Assembly: GCA_028023455.1 (NCBI GenBank)
Contig: JAQFVV010006199.1
Span: 6,710,972 to 6,774,971 of the forward strand
Reading direction: 5' to 3'
Origin: Epiperipatus broadwayi
Taxonomy: Eukaryota; Onychophora; Udeonychophora; Euonychophora; Peripatidae
Length of the DNA stretch: 64,000 nt
The position numbers and the translations under genes were made by a program. Shown here piece after piece: positions 36,086-47,932 of this stretch (the first letter of the stretch is position 1; the number at the start of each line of letters is the position of its first letter). The notes beneath the pieces were generated by a model. That model was given only the letters and a program-made list of their open reading frames with translations, ran no database searches and had not been told where the DNA came from.

Positions 36086-39000
36086 TATTTCATATGGCAA
36101 GATCTTATCATTACAGAGATTATAAGTCCTTAAATTAAATTAAAAATATCTTTTATTATTATTAGATTTAATATTTTATATATAAATTAACAGTTGCAAG
36201 TAGTTATTTTATATATTCATTATTAATAAAGTATTATTTTTTTTCTTGTTATTAATCCATTTAGTTTGCATTTGTTTATCTAACACAATCCAAACAGTCC
36301 TTTTAACATCCAATATGTTAGTAATATCCACAATCCTGAGAAATCATACAATCCACTGGAAGATATGTGTCTGGGAGTTTCATTTTATTTTATTGAAACT
36401 GAAAAACAAAATATTTTTAGGAGGACATGTACATATGTTTGTTATAAATGATCATCATCGTTTGGTTAATATTATTATGTACATTTAAAATGAAACATTT
36501 TTTAAATTTTATTGACCATTCAACCGCCATCATATAAATTTGAACTAAAATCTACCAATACATATCTGTGTACCTTGGTTCAAACTTGTTTACCATTATA
36601 ATATATATTGCAGTTATATTCAAATGGGTGTGTGAAGGATTTTCTTCAATTAAGATGCACTGCAATAGATTATTTTTATCTACTAAGTGTGTATAGAGAT
36701 TGATACACACATACAGAAGCTTATTAATAAACTAGAGATTTCTAATCATTTTTTATTCTTTATTCTTATCCTATTTTTTATTACTGATATTAAATACATT
36801 TATTTTATTACCTCAAAATTTACTGATATTACTTGACTGGTATTAAATTTATATCCTCAGGACATAACAAATACAGTAAAATATTTAATATTTGGCATAT
36901 ATATATCTATTCTTCAAATACTTGAAATATTTCAATTTTAAAAAATGATAATTTCTTTAAGATCTTTTTTTTTTTTAATCAATTATATTTATAAACAAGA
37001 ACAAAAAGTAAAGAAATAATTTAAATAATAAAAATTAATAAAAGGATAACTCTTACTTCGCCTATTGCCTTGTTTCATCTGTACTCTTACTTATTATCAC
37101 CTGCTTAAAATAAAAAAATGCAACTTTTATTTCCATGCATATATGTACATAATCACAAATTTAAATAAATAAATCTCAACATCTATAACTAAAAAAAAAA
37201 AAAAACCAGCTAAGAATATTATATATATACACTCAAACATTTTGAATTTTATGTAATTTATTTTCCAAACCCTATAAAAGTGGAATGAACAATTATACTA
37301 TTTGATTTAATTCAATAAATTGTAACAGATTTGAAGTTAGTTAAATAATATTTAACATTGATATCTCTTCTAAAATATAAGATTTTTGAGTCCCAAAGTC
37401 ATTTCTCTTTTAAAAATTTGTCATCAACTGAATTTTTGGATATAATTTTTATCAATTTATAAAAATAAAAATTATTACACTTGATTAAAGCTACGAACTA
37501 TCACCCAAAGCACTATCGTATAAGAATCTGCATTATACAAAAACTACCTTTAAAAAGCTGTATTGGTTCATTTGTAACAAACATATTCAAATGTTGATTT
37601 AATAAATTCATTTTTTAAAATAAATGATTCCATGTAATTATGAAAATATCAAAATATTATGTTTAAAATTGTTTGTAAAATGTTAAGAAAATCTCATTCT
37701 TTCATTCATTTGAAGAAAAACAAAGTTAAGAAAAGGAAAAAATAAAATATTTTATATAAAATGTAGACATAACTTGTATAAACATGGACTATTCAAAACA
37801 GTGCTTAATTTGAAGTCTAAATTGTTTCTGATAAATAAATTTATATTTTATATCATTTAATTGTTAAGATATATACGAGCTGAATTTTCATTTGCATCAA
37901 TATATTTCTCAGACTATAAAACTATTTTTCTGCTTGTCAAAATAAGATGTCCTTACTTCGATCAGATTATATACTGTAACTTCCAAACACCCAAGGGCAA
38001 TCTGCATATATGTCCCACATTCTGACATCCCACAACAACAATTTCTTCTGTTACAGCCCGCAAAGATCAGCTAGACACATGAGACTATCCTATTCTAATT
38101 AAATTATTGATTGCAAAATAATATCAAACTGCTAAAAAAATAACAAGGCATTACAATTTATTCACATTTATACATAAAGATAACATATACAATAGCCTAA
38201 ATTGATTTTTAACTTACAAGACAAGTTGATACGCTTAATAAATAATTGTTTCAATAATTAAATTTACTCTTGATAATTAAGTTTATGCACTGATGTTATA
38301 TACGTTACAGTTTAAATGCTTCTTAACAGATATTAAGTAATTCTAAAAAGATATCAACCCGTTGCATAGACTCATGATCACAAGTAATTATTATCACACT
38401 TTTAAGTTTAATAAACCTAGAGTCTGTTAAGATAAAATAAATTTATAACCAGACTATCATCAATGCTTTCAGGCTATAATGCAGGTAAGTAATTAAATGT
38501 TATATAAAAGGAAGCATCAGCATTACATTATTTTTGATAGATACATACATGTAAACTAGGAGCATGCTAATTGCGTATTAAGCATAAGATTGACTAGCAA
38601 TTGCACACCGTCCATGACATGTACAAAGACAAGGCAGATAATATATAGCAGAAATTTCTGTCTACTACATATTATTGCATTAAATAAAATAATGACTATT
38701 AAATTACATACAAATGAATTTTGTATGTAAACAAAACAGACCAAAATAAAGGTTACAATAGTTCACTTACGTCAATAATCCCACTTATCTTTCCTCAAAA
38801 CTGGAGGGTAGTTTGTTTAAAACTGTAATTTATTAAAAAACAAAAAGATAATATTAATTTACTGTCTATGAAGCTTGCTTGATTTCCCTTCAGAGTTCAT
38901 TAAATTATAGGTTTAAATTATTGTTTATATTTTCAACAAAGTAGAAATGACTGAAAACAATAAATCATTAAAAACATGGCCAGAGATTGCGATAATAAAC

Positions 39001-40140
39001 TTAATTGCTTACATAATATTATTGCAGAATAAATTGTGACAAAGAAACAAAACAACAATTTCTTGCCACACCTGCTCATTGACAGATTTAACAAACAATT
39101 ACTGAAGAAGGGAGATAAATAATAGTAATGCTAGAGATTTATATTTTTTAAAAATTTATACCTATTCCTTCCAGCATTAAAAGTTTGCATTCATTCTTTA
39201 GATACTGGTTTACCTTGGCGGGTTTATTTGTTGAACATAGCTATGGTGGCGCTAGATTTTAAACAATTCAAAATTCACTAGGTAGCTTCCATGGTAGTTT
39301 ATTCTTTGCTTGATGGCTGGTTTCTTCCTATAGCTTTGGACATTAGATGCGTATAAAGCGTACATGCATTAGACACAATGTTGAAGATGTTTCTCCATTG
39401 GTTGACGACTATTTTCTGAACTAAGGAATGGATTATGGCTTGCACTCCACTAAATGGTCAGAGTGAAGCAGATGGCAGCTTCTCTACTCCTGCATGGCAT
39501 TGGAACTAAAATAAATGAATAAATATACTAGCTGAATCATAATACTCAAAAAAATCAGAAGATGCAGAATAATCATAAACGGCTTATAATCCCTATTTAT
39601 ATCTTTTTGATCTTGCTTATCAGCAAAAATAAAATCGATCAGTAGTCGTTTGAATCCTTCAATCTATTGGTTGTAGATAAAGACTGACCTCCATTTTGGT
39701 CTACAATTCGATTTGCCCAATCATACCATTTACAAATAAAATAACATTCTAAATTATGTCAGATATTTATCTCCCTACTTCATTAATCTGTTTTCTAAAA
39801 ATTTCATTTCTAGTTTGTAATTGTTAATAAAAAAAACACATTTTGTTTTACCATACTTTTAAAATAAATTTATCATTAATTATATCATATACATTTATCT
39901 GTGTATATAAATTATATATATAATTAAAATTGTTTAAAACATTTATTTTTAAAATTTCTTTGAATTTTTAATTGAATTTTTTACATTACGGATCATGAAA
40001 GCATATATAAATATCACTTCATATCAGTACAGTCCGCCAAAAAAAAGATAAAAATATGATTTAACTTGTTTAGTAAAATAATACACATCCAAAAATTAAT
40101 ATATAATAAAAATACATTATAACACTTTTCAATCACGAAA
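36086..40140. other. AT-rich intergenic stretch, nothing certain
   Basis: No supported gene. A moderately GC-richer patch lies at 37960-38100. Another, at about 39180-39510, lies just downstream (in minus orientation) of the gypsy relic and contains tggcgggttt and ggtggcgctag; it could be the element's 3' untranslated or LTR region, but no paired LTR was found. The open frames at 36246-36488 and 38556-38744 have no recognisable features. Confidence 0.4.
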
Positions 40141-40149
40141 TTAAGGGTT

Positions 40150-42010
40150 ACTCCTTAATTGGTCATGACTTTGTGCATTATATGCTCCCCATATACTCTG
40201 TTCGCCTTCCAATATAAAAAAGCATTATCTGCAATTTTTCTTTTTAAATCGTGAATGGCCCTTCATATAATGCAAAAAAAATTTAGTACTGATTTTGCGT
40301 CTGGTTACTAACATGTGATGTCCTGATCAGAATTTGGTCACATGTATTGTATTGATAGTATCTGTGCTTCTTGTCTTCTATGCTTTTCTGCCATTTCTTT
40401 CAATCAGGAATGAGCCTTTTCTTGATCCTTTACTGTGCTTATTTCTCCTGGGACAACTAGTTATACTGTTTTTAACATTGGTGAATTATGGTTACCAAGC
40501 CGTATTGATGGGAACTCTATAGACTCATGATAGGTTCTACTAATATAGCTAGTCAGCATTCAATTCAGGTCCGACGATTCTTGTTGCACACAATCGGAAT
40601 AGGCAGTTAAGCTCCCATATGGATTGAGGATTTCTGAATGACGACATTATATGACAAATTCCATTTTAACCTACTCATATTTTCCATTCTTTGACTATAA
40701 ATGGAGAGCCATGATCTATTAGAATAGCCTGAGGTTTTCCTACTCTCGAAAATTGCTGGTTTTGTAAGATCCTAATGGTGATTCTTGCATCTGATCATTG
40801 TAAGGACATGCCATAACATATTTAGAAAACAAATCATAAGTAACCAGCAAGAATCTAAAAGGCTGGCAGGGGTCCATAGTCAATTGCCAGTATTTCATTT
40901 GGGGCCTGTGGAATGATAGATTGATTCACTCCTTTGTATGACCTATTGGGTGGCTTTGCTTTGAAGCATGTCTGTCGTATTAGAGTACATGACTAGCCAA
41001 TGGAAGCAGTCTCGCAGATTTTTAGGGATTAATATTTTCCATGAGTTAGTTTGTTCTATAACACAATAAATTATCTGTTATTTTGTACTTGGGTTATATA
41101 CTCAAAATACACTGTTTTTGTTCATCACTTGATCTTTTTCTTTCCAAAACATTGAAAATGTGGGTATACTCAGGCCCTCTGAAGGTTACCTAAATTTTTG
41201 AGGTCTTCTTCCACCGAATCATCAATAGCTAGTGATATTGTGTTTACCACCTTTTTGTCCAGTGAGGGATTTTGTGTTCTGGTCTCTAAAGGGTGTTGAC
41301 TCAAAATATCTGCCACCATATTAGCAGTTCCAGCACAGTCAATTGCTTTGTAATTGAATTTCTACAAAAACAAGCTCCATCATTAATCTATCATTGGTCA
41401 AGTTACTGCAATTCAGAAACTCCAGGCATTTATGATCAGTAATAATAATTTACTCTAAGCCTATAGAAATTGTTTAAATTTTCCACATGCCCATACTATA
41501 AACTAGCGCCTCTTTCTCAGTTACAGTATAATTTAATCTGCATCTTTGCTACTAAAGTACAGAACTTGCAGGTGCTGTTCATCATGGAACAAAATAGTCC
41601 CAATCCATCCTTGCTGCTGTCGGTCTGTAGGAAAAATGGCTAATCAAAGTCTGAATATGACAATATAACAGTCCTCAAGAAATTGTTTTTTGACCATCTG
41701 GAAATCTGCATCCTGTGTGGGCAACCAATTCCACCACTGTTCTTTGCATTGTAAAAGGAGTAATGAAGCTGTATCTTTTGCAAAGTTTGGTTAAAACCAG
41801 TGATAGAAATTGCACAGCCCCAAAAAGGAACTTAATTGCTTATTTGTTGAGTTGGGAAATTGTTGGATGATTAAAATCTTGTCTGGGTTTGACTTAATTC
41901 CTTGCTAATTGATTAAATGCCATAAGAAAGAAATTTTCATTACCTTAAAATTCAATGTGCAAGAAGAATCTAAAGGTCCAAGTTTGACTCCCATGATAAT
42001 TCTGTCATGA
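40150..42010 (-). pseudogene. Ty3/gypsy retrotransposon pol relic (RT-RNaseH-integrase)
   Basis: On the minus strand the order is that of a Ty3/gypsy pol. GIKSNPDKILIIQQFPN and FLGLCNFYHWF (about 41830-41905, RT thumb) come first, then KEQWWNWLPTQDADFQMVKK. Next is the RNase H region with DEQHLQVLYFSS, RKR and VWACGKFKQFL, ending VADILSQHPLE at about 41285-41320 (the usual VADxLSR motif). After a spacer comes the integrase with APNEILAIDYG-like sequence, LLVTYDLFSKYVM at about 40800-40850, and G-PQAILIDHGSPF-like sequence near 40700-40740. Numerous stops and frameshifts show that it is inactive. No LTR pair, gag or protease was identified. Confidence 0.85.
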
Positions 42011-42360
42011 TCAAATCAGTAAGAACTGAAGAAGAGAAGGGAATAATACCACTCTAAATGTTTTGTGCTATAACTAGCAATAAAATGTAATTGGAAAATT
42101 TAAATAAAGATTATAAATTTTTCTAAAAGACATTGAATATTTAATGTTAGATGATGAAAGCAGTCCAATATATATGATATAACTAATATTACGATTGTTT
42201 CATATCTCAAATCTCATGTAAAAAAAACATTTAAACATAGACATTATATAATTATTAAATATTACATGTTAGCATTTTAACAAATTTGTGTTTAAGCCCG
42301 CATAATGTGGACAATGATTTTCAAATTATAAACATCTGGGTTCAGATTAAGATCAACAGA
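42011..42360. other. AT-rich spacer
   Basis: Between the gypsy relic and the candidate exons. No RT motif upstream of the thumb was recognised, so the gypsy copy is 5'-truncated in pol around position 42010. Confidence 0.4.
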
Positions 42361-42364
42361 AATC

Positions 42365-42427
42365 TATGCAGGCTACGCACACGATTTTTACACCTTCGTT
42401 TCCATCTTTGTCTCTAGTTTCCAGAAA
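42365..42427 (+). CDS. Candidate first exon of an unidentified + strand gene
   Basis: Weakly supported. A GC-richer stretch in AT-rich surroundings starts with ATG at about 42365 and ends at a good donor (agaaag|gtaaat). The ATG frame reads MQATHTIFTPSFPSLSLVSRK, Arg/Ser/Thr-rich without acidic residues, like a mitochondrial presequence. A second frame (EIYAGYAHDFYTFVS) is also open and would join in phase to the next candidate exon. Which frame is used cannot be told. It may instead be a repeat fragment. Confidence 0.25.
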
Positions 42428-42528
42428 GGTAAATTTTATTTTTCTACGATAAAAAAATAAAAATTTTATGTTAATTCTTGTGATCAAGTAGACTGAATTT
42501 TTTTATCTTTCCCTTGTTTTTTTGATAG

Positions 42529-42590
42529 TTACTGGAAAAACATTCAACGTAAAAAATAATTTTGAAGACAACGTTATGGAAAGCCTAATG
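42529..42590 (+). CDS. Candidate second exon of the same putative + strand gene
   Basis: Acceptor ttttttgatag|t and donor taatg|gtaaat bracket 62 nt. In one frame the exon reads TGKTFNVKNNFEDNVMESLM. The pattern G-K-x-F-x-V-(6)-D-N-V-M-E-x-x-x faintly recalls the N-terminal strand and DNVME-like turn of [2Fe-2S] ferredoxins, but the cysteine loop is not visible downstream. A possible third exon lies at 43141-43249, and gene identity is unproven. The open frame at 42729-42920 is unrelated. Confidence 0.3.
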
Positions 42591-45089
42591 GTAAATATTT
42601 ATTTTTCTATATTTTTAATTATTATTTTATTTTTAATTATTATTAAACAGATTTTACAAATATTGTGACCCCATTTAGATTTTTCTATAATGTTTTGTCT
42701 GCATTTTAATAATAAAAATATGCAAAGGCTAAAAGTAAAGATTTTGACAGTATATAAACTTAGGTTGATTATACACTACTGCAATGTAATTTTCAAAGCT
42801 GCATATCAAATGCAGAGAGGTGGCAGTTGATAAAGCTATTACTAAATTTATGATCATAGTAACATGAAGCAATGAGCTCTCAAAACCTATAAAGATAGAA
42901 TAAATAATACTATATCGCATTGACTCCTAAACTATTAACTTGTGTACCTCAAGCTTAACTCTATAATGAATTTAGTATTCATTCTTTTTTTTTTTTTTAA
43001 TTTTATTATGTATATAGTGACTATTTTAGTAGTACTTTTTAATAAACTACAAACTGTATTGAAATTTCTTTATTATAATATTCAAATTATACTAATTATT
43101 GATCAATATTAATTACTAACTGTTATAAGGAATGTTATTAGGGATGACATATACATTGCAAACCTCTGTATGGAAATACATTTTGAAGGGCTACAGAGAA
43201 AAGTACTAATGTCATCATTCTACAAAGTTTTCAAATGATGATTACCTTAGGTAAGTGTTATTACATGCTAATGTTTTAGAAATTTTATGATGAATCCAAC
43301 TAACCTACTAACAAAATAAATATAATTTTAAGCTGTATGCATGATAATTTAGAATTTATGAAATAATATGAAAATTATTAGAAATATTAACTTTTATTCT
43401 TTTTTTTTATTACTTCGAATATCAATGACTATATTTTTTTGTTTAATTACATTCTTTGGTGTTTGATCTTTAAAACAATATATATTATGTCATTTTTTAT
43501 TAATAAAACTTAAAAGTTATGATAAAATTTGTACCTTAGCACAATTTTTTAAATATTCAATATAGCTGATTGCAAGCGAAAAGGTTAAATAAAAACTACT
43601 TACCACATTTAGGTTGTTTTTTTATCATGTAATATGCAATGTTATCCACTAAAGATATTTTCTTGCCTATATTTATCTTTGCAGCTGCGCAAAGACATTA
43701 TTTGCTAGATAACGGTTCTATTTATTAATCAAAACTATAATAAAGTATGGTATGCTTTTATAAGATTACATTTATAAGTATTAAGCTTTTCTCTGTAGAC
43801 TGAACATAATTGTCACAGATGTTAATTTTATATATATAGTAGCTTCAATTTCAATTTAATTTCTAAAAAATCTAAAATAGTTTTAAAATTTAGTCAATTT
43901 TTAAATTGTAATGATTAAAAAAAAAAAATCATTAGTACATATAAAAGTTGATTGTACTACTTTTATTAATAAAAATATCAGGAATATAAAAAATATATCT
44001 TTTCTATGTAAAAATAAGCTTTCAAATTAAATTTTTCTTTTTTGTCAAGCTCAATATGAAAAGACACCAGTTTCTGTGAGAAGAGAGGATTATTTTGAGT
44101 TATCATCTGATTAAATCTGATCTCTATCAACAAAACTAAAATATAAATGTATTACTTTTGTAAATAAATTGTGATCCAGAAGAAAAATGGATAAATTAAA
44201 TAAGTACTATGAGACAATGCCGGGATTAGAAAATGGAGTAAGTAACACCATTCCAGTTAGAATTGAGAATCAACAACAAAAAAGCTTATGATCTCTAGCT
44301 ATACATGCTACAGGTGATTGTATATTAAAAGTTTTTATCATATTTTTTTTATTCTTATTTAGCTTTTTAGGATTATGCATAATTGAAAAATAATAACCAT
44401 CTAGCATATGGTCAAATAAATTCTCAATGGATTTTTATACAATTCAAATTTTTTATTAAAAAGTGTATTATGGAAGTTATGATCTTTGTGTTTATTTTTG
44501 CAATACTATGATAGCTAACATAAAAGTGTTCAAAAGATAGAAGTTTTCAAATTTATAAATTTTGGAATATTGATTTATTCTGCCTATATTTTTTAACATT
44601 GCCTAATTTTTGTTTGTTTCTTTTGATTTATAAAATGTGTCATCATTAATCAGTAAAATATGAAAAAAAGCATTTACATTAAGTCGACTGGCAATTCAGA
44701 TATTTTTTTATAAGATTTCAAAATCTAGTTTTATATATTAACTCATTGAAGGGATGAAACTAATACTGTAAACGATTAAATGGTAAAAATATAAATACAA
44801 TCATTAGGTATGAATTATATTTTAATTAAATACAACATATAAAACTGAAGCAAATAATTTAAAATTGCAAGTTATCTACTACTATACATTTATGATGGAA
44901 TAAATAAATGATTAGAAGAACCATGAGAAGAAATTGCTTAATCTTATAATGATTATTTTTCCTTTTAGACTACTACATATCAAAACAAACATTTTAAATA
45001 AACTAAGTGTGTATATGCACTTATTAGAAAAAATGATTTACGTTTTTTAAAAATTTCCAGAAATAAAAAAATTGATCCCATTTTTTATG
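42591..45089. other. AT-rich stretch before the hAT insertion
   Basis: No supported gene. At 43141-43249 an open stretch (DDIYIANLCMEIHFEGLQRK) sits between ttattag and ggtaagtg and could be an exon. At 43684 ctttgcag is a fair splice acceptor followed by short open frames. Homopolymers and (TA)n otherwise. Confidence 0.4.
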
Positions 45090-45097
45090 GTATAAAT
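45090..45097. repeat. 8-bp target-site duplication, left copy
   Basis: gtataaat immediately precedes the left end of the hAT element and is repeated exactly after its right end. Eight-base duplications are characteristic of hAT transposition. Confidence 0.9.
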
Positions 45098-47756
45098 CAG
45101 GCATGTCCAACATACGGCCCGCATCATGAGTGTATGTGGCCCCCGGAAGCATTTTTGATTATTGGAAATCGATATATGAAATTAAGATAGAAACTGCACT
45201 TTTTTTTTGCTACTTTCCATTGCATCGCAGTTCACAGATTCGCAGTAACTAAAATAAGATTTAGTTTTTTTGTCCCTTAAATTTTTTATATAAAAGATTT
45301 CTTTATGAATTTTCTTTTTGTTTATCTGGATCAGTAATCTGCATGTCGTTTTTATTCTCTCCAATTTTAACTTTAATTAAATTAAATAGATAAATATGAA
45401 ACAAAAACAATTTTCATTGTATGTTATCTAAAAAATAAATTATACTAACTAAAAAAAGAAAAATAAATTGCGATTTTAAAAGCTCTTTGTTGTACTTGTT
45501 TAAAATCGATTTTTATTTTTCTGAATAACCACTCGTAATGATTTTAGTAATACACTTGTAGTTTTTATAAATATGTTATTGTAACGAACTCAACGAAGCT
45601 TTTAAACTAGAGAGGCTTCGATCACTTTATTGCGAATAAAGCTCTCATGATTGGATGTAGCTTCTAATTGACACACCTATACATTTGCAGTCAATTTTTT
45701 TATCACTGTAATTTTTTTATGGCGAAAAATATGTAACTTGCATATTTTAAGCTAAAAATTTTTTTATTCTAGGGAAGACTTCCAGAAAACGAAAAATTGA
45801 TCTTGAATGCCATATATTTAATGAAGAATGAAAGTGGAAATATTTTTTTACTATGTATAATAATAAGATGGTTTGTCTTATTTGCAATTTGAGTATAGCT
45901 GTTTTAAAACAATACAACTTGAGAAGACATTTTGAAACAAAACATGCAGGTTACACACAAAATTTAAATGAAGAAAGCCGAAAAAAACAAGCCGCAGATC
46001 TCGAAGTAAAATTGACCCGGCAGCAAAATGTATTTACACAGCAAAATCGATTACAAGAATCTGCTACTGAAGCAAGTTTTCTAGTAGCAAAACGGATTGC
46101 TCAATGTGGAAAACCTTTTACCGAAGGAGAATTTCTAAAAAAGTGCATGTTGGATGTTTGTGATGTAATGTGTCCAGAAGCTAAACATAAAATTGAAAAT
46201 ATAAGCCTGTCTCGGCAAACTATTGCCCGAAGAATAGAAGATATGAATGCTAATTTAAATGATCAGTTACTGAATAATTTAGAATTGGCCCATTTTTATG
46301 CAATAGCTCTTGATGAAAGTTGCGATGTAAAGGATACTGCTCAGTTATTAATTTTTATCGGAATTATTACTGAAGATTTTCAAATTTCAGAAGAACTTTT
46401 GTCAATTGTTCCTATGAAAGACGCACAACAAAGGGAGAAGATATTTTCCGAGAGGTTGAAAAATGTTTTTTTAAATACAATATTGACTGGAAAAAATTGG
46501 TGAATGTAACAACAGATGGATCACCAAATATGATTGGAAAAAATACTGGTCTCATAAGACGAATTGAAGACAAAATTTCTGAAATTGATTCAAATCATAA
46601 AATTATACCCATACACTGCATTATTCATCAACATGCATTATGCAAAAATATTTTAAAAATCGATCATGTTACAAGCGTAGTTGTGAAATTAGTGAATTTC
46701 CTTCAATCAAAAGGATTAAAACACAGACAATTTATTGGACTCCTTGAAGAACTAAATACTAGTTATGTAGATGTACTATATCACAATAAAATCCGTTGGT
46801 TAAGCTTGGGAAAAGTTTTAAGACGTGTGTGGGATCTTCAAGAGGAAATAAAAATATTTTTAACACTTACAGAAAATGAGGATTTTCCTGAATTATCAGA
46901 ACCAAATTGGATTTGTGATTTAGCATTTTCTTTGGATATTCTAACACATTTCAACGAATTTAATGTATGTTTACAAGGAAAAAATTTACATGCTCATGAT
47001 TTAGTACAAAGGTTAAAATCTTTTCAAATGAAGCTTAATCTTTTTTCTAGAAATCTGGCTGAATGCCAATTTGTTCATTTTCCAATGTTAGAGACCATAT
47101 CATTAAATATTTCAAGAGAAAAAGTTCAAGAATTTAATAACAATATCCTTGCACTAATGACAGATTTCGAGCAGCGATTCAATTGCTTCAAGAAAATTGA
47201 TAAAATTTTATCTATTATCCGAAATCCATTTTCTGTACATGTAGATGACGTTCTTGTTGATATACAATTAGAAATAATTAATTTACAATGTGATGAATTA
47301 TTACATGAGAAATATCAAGAAGAACAAGAAAATGTGTGCAATTTTTATAAGCAATTGAATGATGGAAAATATGGAAATTTAAAAAAACTTGCCAAGAAAT
47401 ATTTAGTAATCTTCAGCTCAACTTATATTTGTGAACAAACTTTTTCTTTAATGAATCTAAATAAAAGTACAACAAGATCAAGATTGAATGATTTACATTT
47501 AGAGGCTGTGTTAAAAATAGCTACTATAAGTAGCCAGATATTAAAAAAATAATAAATGAAGCAAAGCGTCTCAACACGTCACATTAGTTTTTTTGTTAAT
47601 TTTTTGTACTAAATTATTTAATTACATAATAAAATTTTGTTTAATTAAACGAATTGTTTTTGGATTTAACATTTTTAAATTTTAATATTTCATCCGGCCC
47701 GTGAAAAAGTTTTCTTTCTAATGTGGCCCTTGGACAAAAACTGTTGGCCACGCCTG
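45098..47756 (+). mobile_element. hAT DNA transposon (Charlie8/GTF2IRD2-like), 2659 bp
   Basis: The ends are 14-bp terminal inverted repeats, caggcatgtccaac at 45098-45111 and gttggccacgcctg at 47743-47756, with two mismatches. A longer, looser match follows (ggcccgc and gtggcccc words on both sides). An exact 8-bp duplication, gtataaat, flanks it. It carries one transposase gene in the + direction. Identical target duplications and only two evident lesions in the gene indicate a fairly recent insertion. The right end lies 104 bp from the HDAC exon at 47860-47932, in the interval downstream of that exon and antisense to HDAC. Confidence 0.95.
45853..47552 (+). pseudogene. hAT transposase, ZBED/GTF2IRD2-like, disrupted
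   Basis: Two open frames (45853-46503, then 46497-47552) together give a hAT-superfamily transposase related to the domesticated C-terminal part of GTF2IRD2 and to ZBED/FAM200-like proteins. The first carries a BED-type zinc finger (VCLIC, 14 residues, H-FETK-H) and ALDESCDVKD, with the likely first catalytic aspartate. The second starts with VTTDGSPNMIGK (likely second aspartate), then HCIIHQHALC, IRWLSLGKVLRRVW and a C-terminal dimerisation-type segment (STYICEQTFSLMN, RLNDLHLEAVLKI). The frames are offset by -1 at a run of seven T (46466-46472). A TGA at 45829-45831, in frame where the family has tryptophan, cuts the N-terminus. The ATG at 45853 is therefore probably not the original start. 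Confidence 0.92.
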
Positions 47757-47764
47757 GTATAAAT
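47757..47764. repeat. 8-bp target-site duplication, right copy
   Basis: gtataaat directly follows the right inverted end of the hAT element and is identical to 45090-45097. Confidence 0.9.
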
Positions 47765-47859
47765 AGTAAAAAAAAAAAATCCAACATAATTTTTGTATTA
47801 AAAAGTAAAAAACTTTAAAAAAATTATTCAATAAAATATAATACATAAATATTTCTAAC

Positions 47860-47932
47860 CCTTTAGATTCATCCTTAGCATCCTTAGTATCGCCGGATTC
47901 AGTTTTGATTTCCTTACGGTCATCTCGACCAC
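47860..47932 (-). CDS. HDAC1: Histone deacetylase HDAC1/2 (Rpd3), tail exon h6
   Basis: Most 3' HDAC exon found. The acceptor is tatattttttag|g, the donor aaagg|gttaga, 73 nt, in phase with h5 and leaving two bases. It encodes GGRDDRKEIKTESGDTKDAK and then DESKG: the charged, disordered C-terminal tail. EIKTES contains a psi-K-x-E sumoylation-type motif, as is known in the tail of human HDAC1. The terminal exon with the stop was not identified. The hAT insertion begins 104 bp further along the transcript direction, presumably in the next intron. Confidence 0.8.
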
